Positions 39,927 through 49,306 of a DNA stretch of 54,191 bases are shown one piece after another (positions within the stretch are counted from its first letter, which is position 1; each line of letters begins with the position of its first letter). A program made the position numbers and the translations under genes. The notes below the pieces were generated by a model. That model saw only the letters and a program-made list of their open reading frames with translations, was not told where the DNA came from and ran no database searches. This DNA is from Firmicutes bacterium UBA4881 (GTDB lineage: Bacteria; Bacillota; DTU065): NCBI GenBank assembly GCA_002399235.1, contig DHDH01000044.1, positions 1 through 54,191 on the forward strand, in the 5' to 3' direction.

Positions 39927-41010
39927 GGCTGGAGTCTATGTACACATACCTTTTTGTCTGCAGAAGTGTGCTTACTGTGATTTTCTTTCTCACCCGCCAA
40001 AGCTTGGTGAAATTGATAACTACCTTGAGGCTTTGCAATTAGAGATCAAACGTTTCAAGGTCCAAGGAAGCACTTTGTTTATAGGCGGCGGTACTCCCTC
40101 GGTAGTACCGCCTTCTTCTTTAGCTAAGCTAATTAGAGTTCTTCACCAAGCCTATGGTCCTTTCAGTGAAGTAACAGTGGAAGTCAACCCTGGTACTGTC
40201 GATGGAGATTACTTAAAGATATTAAAGGATCAGGGTGTTAACAGGTTAAGTGTTGGTGTGCAGAGTTTTAATGATCATTCGTTACAAGCTATGGGACGGA
40301 TTCATAGCGCTAAAGAAGCTCACGATACAATCATTAATGCAGCCAAAGTAGGATTTACTAATATTAGTCTTGACTTGATTTATGGGTATCCGGGCATGGA
40401 TTTAAAAGAAGTTGAAAAGACCTTACAGGTAGCAGTTTCCCTACCAGTTACTCACATCTCCTACTATGGCTTGCAAATAGAACCAGGTACACCGATTTAT
40501 GGTAAAAATCTTTCCTGGGTTACCGATGATGATTATGTAAAGATGTACCTTCGAGGTATAGAGATTCTTGAAAGTCACAGATTTAAACAATATGAAGTCT
40601 CTAATTTTGCCTTAGAAGGTAATGAAAGTAAACACAATCTTATTTATTGGCATAACGAAGAGTATTTAGGCCTAGGAGTTGGTGCTGTATCACGTTTAGG
40701 TCATATTCGCTACCGCAATGTAGATACGGTACCTGAATATATTAACTCTCTAAAAAAAAGCCAAAAGATAATTACTTTAGAAGAAGAATTAACACCTGAG
40801 TTATTACTAGAAGAAAAGATCATGCTAGGACTGCGCCTTAGAGAAGGCATAGGGCCAGAAAAGTTATTTGGTAAAACGCTTGCCGAACTTTATCCAGAAG
40901 TTGTAAAAGAACTGCTAGATTTAGGCTTACTGGAAAAAGAAGGTGCTCACTACCGAATTACCAGGGATGCTATACCTATAATGAATACAATCCTTAGCAA
41001 GTTTTTTTAG
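39916..41010 (+). CDS. hemW: HemW, radical-SAM heme chaperone
   Basis: 364 aa if started at ATG 39916 (GAAGG 6 nt upstream). Three consecutive ATGs overlap the Asp repeat at the end of lepA, so the exact start is uncertain by a codon. The radical SAM motif is C-x3-C-x2-C in FCLQKCAYCDF (Cys14, 18, 21), then LFIGGGTPSVV, NRLSVGVQSFND and ISYYGLQIEPGTP. The Cys after the motif typical of true coproporphyrinogen dehydrogenase (CxxxCxxCxC) is absent, which indicates HemW. Usual position between lepA and hrcA. Confidence 0.95.
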   Translation: MMIKAGVYVHIPFCLQKCAYCDFLSHPPKLGEIDNYLEALQLEIKRFKVQGSTLFIGGGTPSVVPPSSLAKLIRVLHQAYGPFSEVTVEVNPGTVDGDYLKILKDQGVNRLSVGVQSFNDHSLQAMGRIHSAKEAHDTIINAAKVGFTNISLDLIYGYPGMDLKEVEKTLQVAVSLPVTHISYYGLQIEPGTPIYGKNLSWVTDDDYVKMYLRGIEILESHRFKQYEVSNFALEGNESKHNLIYWHNEEYLGLGVGAVSRLGHIRYRNVDTVPEYINSLKKSQKIITLEEELTPELLLEEKIMLGLRLREGIGPEKLFGKTLAELYPEVVKELLDLGLLEKEGAHYRITRDAIPIMNTILSKFF

Positions 41011-41034
41011 TAGTTAGTAAAAAATTTTGTCTTC

Positions 41035-41063
41035 TTGACAAGGCAAATAGCTAGTGATATCTT
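41035..41063 (+). promoter_or_regulatory. Sigma-A promoter of the hrcA operon
   Basis: TTGACA (41035-41040), a 17-bp spacer and TATCTT (41058-41063), 14 bp before the CIRCE element. Confidence 0.85.
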
Positions 41064-41076
41064 TATTTATGAAGTG

Positions 41077-41103
41077 TTAGCACTCCTCTTTGGTGAGTGC
41101 TAA
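41077..41103 (+). promoter_or_regulatory. CIRCE operator
   Basis: TTAGCACTC-N9-GAGTGCTAA, a perfect match to the HrcA-binding CIRCE inverted repeat. It lies in the 5' UTR of hrcA, so HrcA represses its own operon and heat relieves it. Confidence 0.98.
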
Positions 41104-41121
41104 AAGGAAAGGGTGATAGCT

Positions 41122-42153
41122 GTGAATAACATGAATGAAAGAAAAAAGTGCATATTGAGAGCTGTCACCGATGACTATATTGATACAGCCGAACCAGTTG
41201 GTTCACGCACTATTGCTCGTAGGTATAAACTTGGCATTAGTTCAGCAACGATCCGTAACGAAATGGCCGATTTAGAAGAGAGTGGCTACCTTTACCAGCC
41301 TCATACGTCTGCAGGTAGAGTTCCTTCTGATAAAGGTTACCGTTACTATGTTGATGTTCTTCTTGACCCAGAGGAAGCAACCGAAGAAGATAATAAGTTA
41401 ATCCAACAAATCTTAGGTCAACAAAAAGAAGCTATGGAGAAGTTGGTTAGAAGGGCCACTAAAGTTTTAGCTGAGCTAACAGATTACATTTCGGTGGCAG
41501 TGATACCTGAGCATCGCAATGCCACTTTTAGGCATTTGCAGCTAGTTTCACTAGATCCCAACAACATCCTTGCTGTTGTTGTTGTTGATCCTGGTATCGT
41601 GGAAAATAAAGTTATTTTCACTACCAAGCCGTTTTTACCAGCAGAGTTGGAGAGAATCTCCTCCCACCTTAACAATAAGTTAAGAGGACTTAAGGTAGAA
41701 GAACTAAGTGGGACTATTTTAGCAGAGATAAGAGATAGTTCTCCAATAACAAAAGACCTGTTAGAGTGTCTTTTAGAAATAATTGATGAGAGCTTAGCCG
41801 ACACAGATGAAGAGAAACTAATTTGTGATGGTGTTTTACATCTGCTAGAACAACCAGAATTTCACGACATTGATCGAACCAAATTACTTTTAGGTATGAT
41901 TGAGAAACGAAATAATCTAGTTAATCTACTTAGTGGTCTAACCTATAGTTCTGGTGTTAAGGTATCGATTGGTGAAGAGAATCTACGACCTGAATTAAAA
42001 GAATTGAGTTTAGTGACAGCAACCTATTATCTAGGTGGCCAAACTATGGGTACTATTGGTGTGATTGGCCCAACTAGAATGTCTTATGGTCGTGCCATTG
42101 GTCTTGTTGAAGAAATAGCACATGCTCTCACTGATGTTTTAAAGTCATATTAA
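41122..42153 (+). CDS. hrcA: Heat-shock repressor HrcA
   Basis: 343 aa from GTG 41122, with AGGAAAGGG upstream; GTG 41113 and ATG 41131 are alternatives. A winged helix (EPVGSRTIARRYKLGISSATIRNEMADLEESGYLYQPHTSAGRVPSDKGYRYYVD) is followed by the GAF-like dimerisation region and the C-terminal NLVNLLSG...GTIGVIGPTRMSYGRAI block. It binds CIRCE at 41077. It leads the hrcA-grpE-dnaK-dnaJ operon, and HrcA folding depends on GroEL. Confidence 0.98.
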   Translation: MNNMNERKKCILRAVTDDYIDTAEPVGSRTIARRYKLGISSATIRNEMADLEESGYLYQPHTSAGRVPSDKGYRYYVDVLLDPEEATEEDNKLIQQILGQQKEAMEKLVRRATKVLAELTDYISVAVIPEHRNATFRHLQLVSLDPNNILAVVVVDPGIVENKVIFTTKPFLPAELERISSHLNNKLRGLKVEELSGTILAEIRDSSPITKDLLECLLEIIDESLADTDEEKLICDGVLHLLEQPEFHDIDRTKLLLGMIEKRNNLVNLLSGLTYSSGVKVSIGEENLRPELKELSLVTATYYLGGQTMGTIGVIGPTRMSYGRAIGLVEEIAHALTDVLKSY

Positions 42154-42175
42154 TTAAACGAGGGAGGTTTTGCCG

Positions 42176-42706
42176 GTGAGCGAGGATCTGGAAAAACAGG
42201 TTAATTCCACTGGGAATGTAGATTTAACCGCCGAAAATAACACCAACGATCCGGCTGAGCCCGAGAAAACAAGTGTAGATGAGGCAGTGGATGTGGCTCT
42301 TTTAAAAGAACAGCTAGAAGAGACTAACAGTCGTTACCTGCGTCTACAGGCTGATTTTAACAATTTTAGAAGACGTACCCAAAAAGAAAAAGAGGATCTT
42401 TTACTCTCTGCCAACCAAGATTTAATCAGCAAAATGTTACCTGTCTTAGACAGTTTAGAAAAGGCAGAGGAGATGGGAGATACTGGCGCTGTCCAGATCT
42501 TTAAACAGCTTTGGGATGTTTTGCTTAAAGAAGGTTTAGAACCCATTGAAGCAGTGGGAAACCCTTTTGACCCCAATTTTCACCAAGCTCTAGATCAAGT
42601 GGAAAGCGAAACTTATGACTCAGGAATTGTTGTTGAGGAGTTTCGCAAAGGATACAGTTTTAGGGGCACTGTCATTCGTCCAAGTATGGTCAGAGTAGCT
42701 AAGTAG
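42176..42706 (+). CDS. grpE: Nucleotide exchange factor GrpE
   Basis: 176 aa from GTG 42176, with GGGAGG 8 nt upstream; an in-frame TTG at 42170 is too close to that site. A disordered acidic N-terminus is followed by the long coiled coil (LKEQLEETNSRYLRLQADFNNFRRRTQKEKEDLL) and the beta wing (VGNPFDPNFHQALDQVES...VVEEFRKGYSFRGTVIRPSMVRVAK). It exchanges ADP on DnaK. It is 22 nt after hrcA and 13 nt before dnaK. Confidence 0.98.
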   Translation: MSEDLEKQVNSTGNVDLTAENNTNDPAEPEKTSVDEAVDVALLKEQLEETNSRYLRLQADFNNFRRRTQKEKEDLLLSANQDLISKMLPVLDSLEKAEEMGDTGAVQIFKQLWDVLLKEGLEPIEAVGNPFDPNFHQALDQVESETYDSGIVVEEFRKGYSFRGTVIRPSMVRVAK

Positions 42707-42719
42707 GGAGGTAAGTTAC

Positions 42720-44510
42720 ATGGGTAAAATAATTGGTATCGACTTAGGTACCACCAACTCAGTAGTCGCTGTTATTGAAGGCGGCGAACCAATTGTTATA
42801 GCAAATGCTGAAGGTGGCCGTACTACACCATCGGTTGTAGCTTTTAAAGATGATGGTGAAAAACTCGTAGGCGAGCTGGCTAAAAGGCAAGCTATCGTTA
42901 ACCCCGATCGCACCATATCATCAATTAAAAGACATATGGGTAGCGACTATAAAGTGAACATCAGTGGCAAGGACTATACTCCTCAAGAGATATCTGCTTT
43001 TGTACTGATGAAATTAAAACAAGATGCAGAACAGTATCTAGGTGAAACAGTTACACAAGCTGTTATTACTGTTCCTGCTTACTTTAAGGACGCCCAGCGT
43101 CAAGCTACTAAAGATGCTGGTCGTATCGCTGGCTTGGATGTATTAAGAATCATTAACGAACCAACTGCAGCTGCTATGGCCTATGGTCTAGATAAAGCAG
43201 ATGACAACGAAACCATCTTAGTTTATGACCTTGGTGGAGGCACTTTTGATGTCTCAATCTTAGAAATTGGTGAGGGCGTTTTTGAAGTTAAAGCTACAAA
43301 TGGTAATACCAAACTTGGTGGCGACGACTTTGATAACCGTATTGTTAAACACCTTGTTAGTGAGTTCAAGGCTAAAGAAGGTGTAGATCTAAATCTAGAT
43401 AAGCAAGCTATGCAGAGATTGAGAGAAGCAGCAGAGAATGCCAAGAAGGAACTCTCTAATGTGCTCTCGACAACAATCAACCTGCCTTATATAACTGTAA
43501 CTCAAGCTGTTCCTAAGCATCTAGAACTTACTTTGACTAGAGCTAAGTTTGACGAGTTGACTAGAGATCTTGTAGAAGCTACAATTGAGCCTACAAAGAT
43601 TGCTCTAGCTGATGCTAACCTAAAACCACAAGATATTGATAAGGTAATTTTAGTTGGTGGTTCAACAAGAATCCCAGCTGTAGTAGATGCAGTTAAGAAA
43701 TATATTGGGAAAGAACCTCATAAAGGCATTAACCCTGATGAGTGTGTGGCCATTGGAGCTGCTATTCAGGCTGGTGTTTTAGGTGGTGAGGTCCACGACA
43801 TTGTTCTTCTAGATGTTACACCTCTTTCTCTCGGTATTGAGACTGAAGGTGGAATATTCACCAAAATGATTGAACGCAACACAACAATTCCAACCAGCAA
43901 AAGCATGATCTTTACCACTGCGGCTAATAACCAGACGGCTGTTACCATCAATGTACTTCAAGGTGAGCGTTCCTTAGCAAAAGATAATATCAGTCTAGGT
44001 AGCTTTAACCTAGAAGGTATTCCAGCTGCACCAAGAGGGGTTCCTCAGATTGAAGTTACTTTCGATATTGATGTTAACGGAATTGTTAATGTTTCAGCTA
44101 AAGATAAGGCTACTAATAAAGAAAACCGTATTACGGTTACTGGTTCCAAATCTCTTTCTGAAGCAGAAATTGAGCGTATGGTAAAAGATGCTGAAGCTCA
44201 TAAAGCTGAAGATGACAAGAGGAAAGCCGAAGTCGAATTAAAGAATGAATGCCAGACCTTAGTCTACTCTGTAGATAGAACACTGGAAGATTTGAAAGAT
44301 AAAATAACAGAGGATCAGAAAGCGAAGATCCAGGCTGCTAAAGACGAGCTGGCTAAAGCGGTAGAAAGCAATAATCTCGACGATATGAAAGCTAAGAAAG
44401 AAGCTTTGGAAAAAGAGTTGCATGAGTTGACTACAGCAGTTTATAATAGTACTCAAGAAGCTAAGACTGAGACCACTGAAACAGGTGGCGAACAGGTCGA
44501 TATAGAATGA
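42720..44510 (+). CDS. dnaK: Chaperone DnaK (Hsp70)
   Basis: 596 aa. ATPase motifs are IGIDLGTTNS, VYDLGGGTFDVS and ILVGGSTRIP; the linker VLLDVTPLSLGIET is present; the substrate-binding domain and helical lid follow. Slightly shorter than the usual 605-640 aa because the flexible C-terminal tail is short. GGGAGGTAA precedes ATG. Part of the HrcA-regulated operon. Confidence 0.99.
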   Translation: MGKIIGIDLGTTNSVVAVIEGGEPIVIANAEGGRTTPSVVAFKDDGEKLVGELAKRQAIVNPDRTISSIKRHMGSDYKVNISGKDYTPQEISAFVLMKLKQDAEQYLGETVTQAVITVPAYFKDAQRQATKDAGRIAGLDVLRIINEPTAAAMAYGLDKADDNETILVYDLGGGTFDVSILEIGEGVFEVKATNGNTKLGGDDFDNRIVKHLVSEFKAKEGVDLNLDKQAMQRLREAAENAKKELSNVLSTTINLPYITVTQAVPKHLELTLTRAKFDELTRDLVEATIEPTKIALADANLKPQDIDKVILVGGSTRIPAVVDAVKKYIGKEPHKGINPDECVAIGAAIQAGVLGGEVHDIVLLDVTPLSLGIETEGGIFTKMIERNTTIPTSKSMIFTTAANNQTAVTINVLQGERSLAKDNISLGSFNLEGIPAAPRGVPQIEVTFDIDVNGIVNVSAKDKATNKENRITVTGSKSLSEAEIERMVKDAEAHKAEDDKRKAEVELKNECQTLVYSVDRTLEDLKDKITEDQKAKIQAAKDELAKAVESNNLDDMKAKKEALEKELHELTTAVYNSTQEAKTETTETGGEQVDIE

Positions 44511-44511
44511 T

Positions 44512-44541
44512 AAAAGGGGCGGTAATTGCCGCCCCCTTTTT
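44512..44541 (+). terminator. Terminator between dnaK and dnaJ
   Basis: GGGGCGG-TAATTG-CCGCCCC with A-run and T-run flanks (AAAA...TTTTT). It lies right after the dnaK stop and probably lowers dnaJ expression relative to dnaK. Confidence 0.88.
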
Positions 44542-44574
44542 AAGTTAGGCACCAAAAGCTGGAGGTGTTCTCTA

Positions 44575-45720
44575 GTGAGCAAGAAAGATTATTATGAGGT
44601 TCTTGGTGTAGACAAAAATGCATCCAAGGATGATATTAAAAAGGCTTTTCGCAAGATGGCCAAAAAATATCACCCAGATATTAATAAAGATAATCCCGAT
44701 GCAGAAGAACTTTTTAAAGAAGTAAATGAAGCTTATCAGGTCTTAAGTGACGATGAAGCTAGAGCTAAATATGACCAATTTGGTCATGCTGCCTTTGAAC
44801 AAGGAGGTCCAGGTGGAGCAGGACCTTTCGGTGATTTTGGCGGTTTTGGTGGTTTCGGGGACTTTAGTGATCTCTTTGATCTATTTGATACCTTTTCTGG
44901 TGGTCGCAGGCGTCGTGGGCCAACAAGAGGTCAAGATTTAGGTACTACCATTGAATTAACTTTTGAGGAAGCTGCTTTTGGCACCACCAAGACTATTCAT
45001 TACAAGCGTCTTGATAATTGTCCTAAATGTAATGGTAATGGTGCTGAACCTGGAACACCAATTGTACAGTGTCCGCAATGTGGTGGCCAAGGTCAAATTA
45101 GACAAGAGATCAATACTATGTTTGGTCGCAGTGTGTCCTTGAGACCGTGCCCTACTTGCCATGGTGATGGACGAATTGCCAAAACACCTTGTTCGCAATG
45201 CCGTGGTGAGGGTTCAACCTACCAAGAAGAACGCAAAGAAATAAATATTCCAGCCGGCATCGATACTGGTAATAAGGTGATTGTACGTGGTGGAGGTTCC
45301 AAGGGTGAACTAGGCGGACCATATGGCGATCTTATCGTTAGTATCCGGGTGCGCCCACATGAAATTTTCAAAAGAGAAGGCGCGAATCTTCTTTTGGAGG
45401 TACCTGTATCTTTTGCTCAAGCCGCTTTAGGTGATGAGATTGAAGTACCAACTTTAGAAGGTCGAGAAACTTATAAAATTCCTAGTGGTATTCAATCTGG
45501 AGAAACTAGACGCCTAAGAGGTAAGGGGTTACCAATACTTAAAGGCTCAGGTAAGGGCGATCTAATTCTTACGATTAAAGTAACTACACCAACCAGACTC
45601 TCTCTCGAAGAGAGAGAACTCTTTGAAAAGTTATTAAAAATACAAAATCCTGATTCTGACTCACGCTCAATTTTTGAAAATATTAAAAAAAATATTTTTA
45701 ATAAGCGCCAAGGCAAATAA
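44575..45720 (+). CDS. dnaJ: Chaperone DnaJ (Hsp40)
   Basis: 381 aa from GTG 44575, with GGAGGTG upstream. The J domain has the HPD motif (KKYHPDINKDNPDAEE), then a Gly/Phe-rich region (GPFGDFGGFGGFGDF), four CxxCxGxG zinc motifs (CPKCNGNG, CPQCGGQG, CPTCHGDG, CSQCRGEG) and the C-terminal substrate domains. Full-length type I DnaJ. Last chaperone of the operon; prmA follows after 14 nt. Confidence 0.98.
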   Translation: MSKKDYYEVLGVDKNASKDDIKKAFRKMAKKYHPDINKDNPDAEELFKEVNEAYQVLSDDEARAKYDQFGHAAFEQGGPGGAGPFGDFGGFGGFGDFSDLFDLFDTFSGGRRRRGPTRGQDLGTTIELTFEEAAFGTTKTIHYKRLDNCPKCNGNGAEPGTPIVQCPQCGGQGQIRQEINTMFGRSVSLRPCPTCHGDGRIAKTPCSQCRGEGSTYQEERKEINIPAGIDTGNKVIVRGGGSKGELGGPYGDLIVSIRVRPHEIFKREGANLLLEVPVSFAQAALGDEIEVPTLEGRETYKIPSGIQSGETRRLRGKGLPILKGSGKGDLILTIKVTTPTRLSLEERELFEKLLKIQNPDSDSRSIFENIKKNIFNKRQGK

Positions 45721-45734
45721 AGGAGGTTTATTCC

Positions 45735-46541
45735 ATGAAATGGTTGGAAGTTACCTTACCATTTGCAGAAACAGAAAAAGATATTATGCTTTTGGACCTC
45801 CTTGATCTAGGTATCCAGGGAGTTTGGGAAGAAAACTCTAGTTATAAATTTTATTTACCAGAAAATACTGATCTTGAGAGTTTACAGGCCAAGTTTAGTA
45901 GCCATACCCTTAATTATAAGCTAGTCCAAGATGAAGACTGGGCAGAAACCTGGAAAAAGTTTTGGCATGCTAATAAGATTGCTCGTTGGGTTATTGTCCC
46001 AAGTTGGGAAACCTATAAAAAGAATCCTGGCGAATTGATCATCAACCTTGATCCTGGTATGGCCTTTGGAACAGGAGCCCACGAGACAACAGCATTAATG
46101 TTGGAGTTATTATCTAATAAAAAGCCCCAGGTAGTTTGGGATATCGGTACAGGAACTGGAATATTAGCGATTGCTGCCGCCCAGTTAGGTGCCGAAGTTT
46201 ACGCTTTTGATATCGACCCTTTGGCTACTGATGCTACCAAAGAGAATGCCACCAAGAACCAGGTCATAGAAAAGATTGAGGTAATTGAAGGCAATCTCTT
46301 AGAGGCTGCCAGTCTCTTTCCCACTGAGCTACCTGATGTGGTCTTAACGAATATTTTAGCTGAGGTCATTGTGGAGTTTGTACCTATCTTAAAAGCAAAA
46401 ATACCCCATTTTACCTGGTTATTATCTGGTGTAATCCAAGAGAAAGCATATCTTGTGGAAGAAGCACTAACTAAATCTGGTTTTAAGATTATAAAAAGAA
46501 TTACCAAAGGTGAATGGGTTTCCATGGAGGCGGTCATCTAG
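45735..46541 (+). CDS. prmA: Ribosomal protein L11 methyltransferase
   Basis: 268 aa, with AAAGGAGG upstream. Features are AETWKKFWHANKIARWVIVPSWE, INLDPGMAFGTGAHETTALMLELL (the PrmA hallmark), WDIGTGTGILAIAAAQLGAEVYAFDIDPLA (SAM site) and DVVLTNILAEVI (catalytic NILA loop). It trimethylates L11. About 40 aa shorter than typical Firmicutes PrmA, the shortfall being in the N-terminal L11-recognition domain. Its stop overlaps the rsmE start. Confidence 0.95.
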   Translation: MKWLEVTLPFAETEKDIMLLDLLDLGIQGVWEENSSYKFYLPENTDLESLQAKFSSHTLNYKLVQDEDWAETWKKFWHANKIARWVIVPSWETYKKNPGELIINLDPGMAFGTGAHETTALMLELLSNKKPQVVWDIGTGTGILAIAAAQLGAEVYAFDIDPLATDATKENATKNQVIEKIEVIEGNLLEAASLFPTELPDVVLTNILAEVIVEFVPILKAKIPHFTWLLSGVIQEKAYLVEEALTKSGFKIIKRITKGEWVSMEAVI

Positions 46542-47263
46542 TGCAACAGTTTTTTGTCGAGGAGTTAAGCCAAGAAACTGTAGTTACAGGTGAAGAACTT
46601 CAACACATGCAGGTATTGCGCTTACAGATAGGCGAAGAAATATTTCTTACAGATGGTACACAACTAGCAAAAGGGAAAGTCCTGTGTTTAGATAAAAAGG
46701 AAGCTCGGGTAGAACTTCTTGAATATCTACAATCTACAGAACCGCCTTATAATATAACTCTCTATCAAGGTCTACCTAAAGGGGAAAAGATGGAGGTTAT
46801 CATCCAAAAGGCAGTCGAACTAGGTGTAAAAAGAATTGTTCCCGTTCAAACTGCTCGGAGTGTAGTAAAATGGGACAAAGAACGTTCGAAAAATAAAATT
46901 GAGCGTTTTAACCGAGTGGCTCTTGGAGCCTGTAAACAATCGCATCGAGTAGTTAGACCCGAAGTAACTGAGCCTATATCTTTTGCAGAGTTTCTACCAG
47001 AGTGGCAGAGTTTTACCGGTTTAAAATTGGCTTTTTGGGAAGAAGGTAATGCTTCTTTACCTGAAGCTATGCAAGAGATTCCTAAAGATGTAGCTATTTT
47101 GATTGGTCCTGAGGGAGGACTCTCCAAAGAAGAAGCTATTTCCCTCCAAAGTCCCTTATTTACACTTGGGCCTAGGATATTACGGACAGAGACCGCTAGT
47201 GTAGCTGCTTTGGCTATGTTGCTGTTTGCTTTGGAACTGAAAGGGGAGAACCATAACCCATGA
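46541..47263 (+). CDS. rsmE: 16S rRNA m3U1498 methyltransferase RsmE
   Basis: 240 aa from GTG 46541, with GGAGGCGG 7 nt upstream, sharing one base with the prmA stop. An N-terminal PUA-like domain precedes the SPOUT knot: LYQGLPKGEKMEVIIQKAVELGVKRIVPVQTARSVVKWDKER, ILIGPEGGLSKEEAI and LGPRILRTETASVAALAMLLF. Methylates U1498 of 16S rRNA. Overlaps mtaB by ATGA. Confidence 0.96.
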   Translation: MQQFFVEELSQETVVTGEELQHMQVLRLQIGEEIFLTDGTQLAKGKVLCLDKKEARVELLEYLQSTEPPYNITLYQGLPKGEKMEVIIQKAVELGVKRIVPVQTARSVVKWDKERSKNKIERFNRVALGACKQSHRVVRPEVTEPISFAEFLPEWQSFTGLKLAFWEEGNASLPEAMQEIPKDVAILIGPEGGLSKEEAISLQSPLFTLGPRILRTETASVAALAMLLFALELKGENHNP

Positions 47264-48549
47264 GGGTTTCTGCCTATACTCTTGGTTGCAAAGTCAACCA
47301 ATATGATACAGAAGGTGTACTTAGTTCTTTTCGCGAAAGAGGATATGAGATCGTCCCCTTTAATGAAGAGACAGATGTGGTGATCATTAATACTTGTACA
47401 GTAACTGCCGAAAGTGATAAAAAATCACGCCAAATTATTCGCCGAGCTAGAGAGAATAACCCCCAAGCTATTTTGGTAGTCATGGGTTGTTATACACAAA
47501 CTGCAGCCAAAGAAGTAGCAGAGATTGTTGGCGTGGATATTATATTAGGTACCTCTGGTAGGGAAAAAATTGTTGATCTCGTAGAACAGTATCTCCTTGA
47601 GAAAAAACAGATAATTAGAGTACAAAATCCGGAAGAATTTGAAGAGTTGCCCGCTACTTACCACGAAAGAACCAGAGCATATATTAAGATTGAAGATGGT
47701 TGTGAAAATTTTTGTTCCTATTGCAAGATACCCTATTCCAGGGGTAAGATTCGCAGTCGCAATCCTCAGTCTATTTTGCGAGAGGTTCATCAACTTGTAG
47801 ATAGTGGGATCAAAGAAATAATCTTTACAGGAATTCATATTGGTGCTTATGGTAAAGATTTGGAAAACTGGAATCTTGCGCGGATTTTAAGAGAATCACT
47901 CAAGATTAATGGATTTAGATTAAGACTCAGTTCTATTGATCCCCATGAAGTAGATGAGGAAATCCTTGAACTTTTAGAAGAGCCAGCCTTTTGCCGGCAC
48001 CTACACATTCCCCTACAAAGCGGTACAGATAAAATACTTAAAGCTATGAATCGTAACTATGACACCAATCTTTATCGAAATTTAAAGGAAAAGTTGCAAG
48101 AAGTTTCCCCACTTGGTTTTTCTACAGATGTAATTGTTGGTTTTCCTGGAGAAACTGAAGACGATTTCCTTGCTACTTGCAATTTCGTTAAAGAGATGGG
48201 TTTTACAAGACTACATGTCTTTCCTTTTTCGAGACGAAAAGGGACGAAGGCTTATTTGTTACCTGACCAGTTACCCCGCTCTGAAAAAGAAAGACGTTCT
48301 AAAGAATTAATTGCTATTGGCAAGGAACTAATGAATAACTATCATACAAAACAAATTGGCAGGTTAGCAGAAGTAGTTATAGAACAAGAAATACAGAGGC
48401 CTGGTAGCAATAGAAAAAGTTATACAGGTATGACAGAAGACTATATAAAAGTATATACAGATGATCCAGGTAATGGCTTGGTTACAGTTAAACTAGTCAA
48501 AGTTTGTTCTGGTGGTATGATCGGTAGTTCTCAAACGAGAACTATTTAA
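47260..48549 (+). CDS. mtaB: tRNA t6A37 methylthiotransferase MtaB
   Basis: 429 aa. The N-terminal MTTase domain binds one cluster (Cys10, Cys46, Cys77), the radical SAM domain has GCENFCSYC (Cys148, 152, 155), and a C-terminal TRAM domain follows. LGCKVNQYDTE is the MtaB signature. It converts t6A37 to ms2t6A37 in tRNA. Overlaps rsmE by 4 nt. Confidence 0.96.
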   Translation: MRVSAYTLGCKVNQYDTEGVLSSFRERGYEIVPFNEETDVVIINTCTVTAESDKKSRQIIRRARENNPQAILVVMGCYTQTAAKEVAEIVGVDIILGTSGREKIVDLVEQYLLEKKQIIRVQNPEEFEELPATYHERTRAYIKIEDGCENFCSYCKIPYSRGKIRSRNPQSILREVHQLVDSGIKEIIFTGIHIGAYGKDLENWNLARILRESLKINGFRLRLSSIDPHEVDEEILELLEEPAFCRHLHIPLQSGTDKILKAMNRNYDTNLYRNLKEKLQEVSPLGFSTDVIVGFPGETEDDFLATCNFVKEMGFTRLHVFPFSRRKGTKAYLLPDQLPRSEKERRSKELIAIGKELMNNYHTKQIGRLAEVVIEQEIQRPGSNRKSYTGMTEDYIKVYTDDPGNGLVTVKLVKVCSGGMIGSSQTRTI

Positions 48550-48624
48550 TCATAAATCTCTCTGCAGGAATTATTGTTTACAGAGAGAATATGTTACTAT
48601 CCATGGGTGAGAGGAGGTGAAGAT

Positions 48625-48972
48625 GTGGCTGAAGACTGCATTTTTTGCAAAATAGCGTCTAAAGAAATTCCTAGTGATATAGTTTATGAAGACGATACTG
48701 TGATAGCTTTTAAAGATATCAATCCTCAAGCGCCAACGCACTTTGTGTTAATTCCCAAGAAGCATATCGCCACAGTTTTAAGCCTCACACATGAGGACCA
48801 GGAACTAATCGGTCACATGTTCCTTGTAGCCGCCTCCCTTGCCAGAGAGCAACAGATTGCCCAGGATGGGTTTCGCGTAGTGACAAACTGTAATAAAGAC
48901 GGTGGTCAGACAGTATTTCACTTGCATATGCATCTATTGGGTGGCCGTTCTCTCACGTGGCCTCCCGGATAG
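48625..48972 (+). CDS. HIT-family nucleotide-binding protein
   Basis: 115 aa from GTG 48625, with AGGAGGTG 5 nt upstream. DCIFCKIASKEIPSDIVYEDD starts the fold and HLHMHLLGG is the His triad. It is a PKCI/HinT-like nucleotide phosphoramidase, ended slightly early after RSLTWPPG as in many HinT proteins. Its position after mtaB and before rpsU is conserved in clostridia. Confidence 0.95.
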   Translation: MAEDCIFCKIASKEIPSDIVYEDDTVIAFKDINPQAPTHFVLIPKKHIATVLSLTHEDQELIGHMFLVAASLAREQQIAQDGFRVVTNCNKDGGQTVFHLHMHLLGGRSLTWPPG

Positions 48973-49022
48973 GCCCTTGGGTCAGTTGGCTGTATAGATG
49001 AGGGTCGGGGAGGAGGGAGAAT

Positions 49023-49202
49023 ATGGCTGAAGTTAAAGTCGGTAAGAACGAGGACCTTGACCAAGCTCTCCGGCGTTTCAAAACTAAGTGTCGGCGTGCT
49101 GGTATTTTTAGCGAATCACGCAAGCACGAGCACTATGAAAAGCCTAGCGTACGTAAGAAGAAAAAGCGCGAGGAAGCAAGAAAAAAAGGTCGCTCCTTTT
49201 AA
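49023..49202 (+). CDS. rpsU: Ribosomal protein S21
   Basis: 59 aa, MAEVKVGKNEDLDQALRRFK at the start and a Lys/Arg-rich C-terminus (RKKKKREEARKKGRSF). GGAGGGAG lies 6 nt before ATG. Full length for bS21. It follows the HIT gene by 50 nt and has its own terminator. Confidence 0.96.
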   Translation: MAEVKVGKNEDLDQALRRFKTKCRRAGIFSESRKHEHYEKPSVRKKKKREEARKKGRSF

Positions 49203-49207
49203 TAATT

Positions 49208-49237
49208 AAGGGTCTCCCTAATGGGCGACCCTTTTTT
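49208..49237 (+). terminator. Terminator after rpsU
   Basis: AAGGGTC and GACCCTT with inner CCC/GGG pairing around TAAT, followed by a T-run. It separates the translation genes from the sigma operon. Confidence 0.88.
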
Positions 49238-49257
49238 AATAAAATTGAACGAAACCG

Positions 49258-49283
49258 TGAAACAAATTACATAGAGGTACGTA
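49258..49283 (+). promoter_or_regulatory. Sigma-W-type (ECF) promoter
   Basis: TGAAAC (49258-49263), exactly 16 bp, then CGTA (49280-49283). This is the Bacillus sigma-W consensus and lies 24 bp before the ECF sigma gene, so the sigma factor probably activates its own operon. Confidence 0.85.
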
Positions 49284-49306
49284 GAACTAAGTAGAGGATG
49301 GCGATT

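Noticed and set aside
45735..46541. PrmA considered as a pseudogene because it is short.
   Set aside because: All SAM-binding and catalytic motifs are intact and it is embedded in a tight operon. Only the N-terminal recognition domain is reduced.
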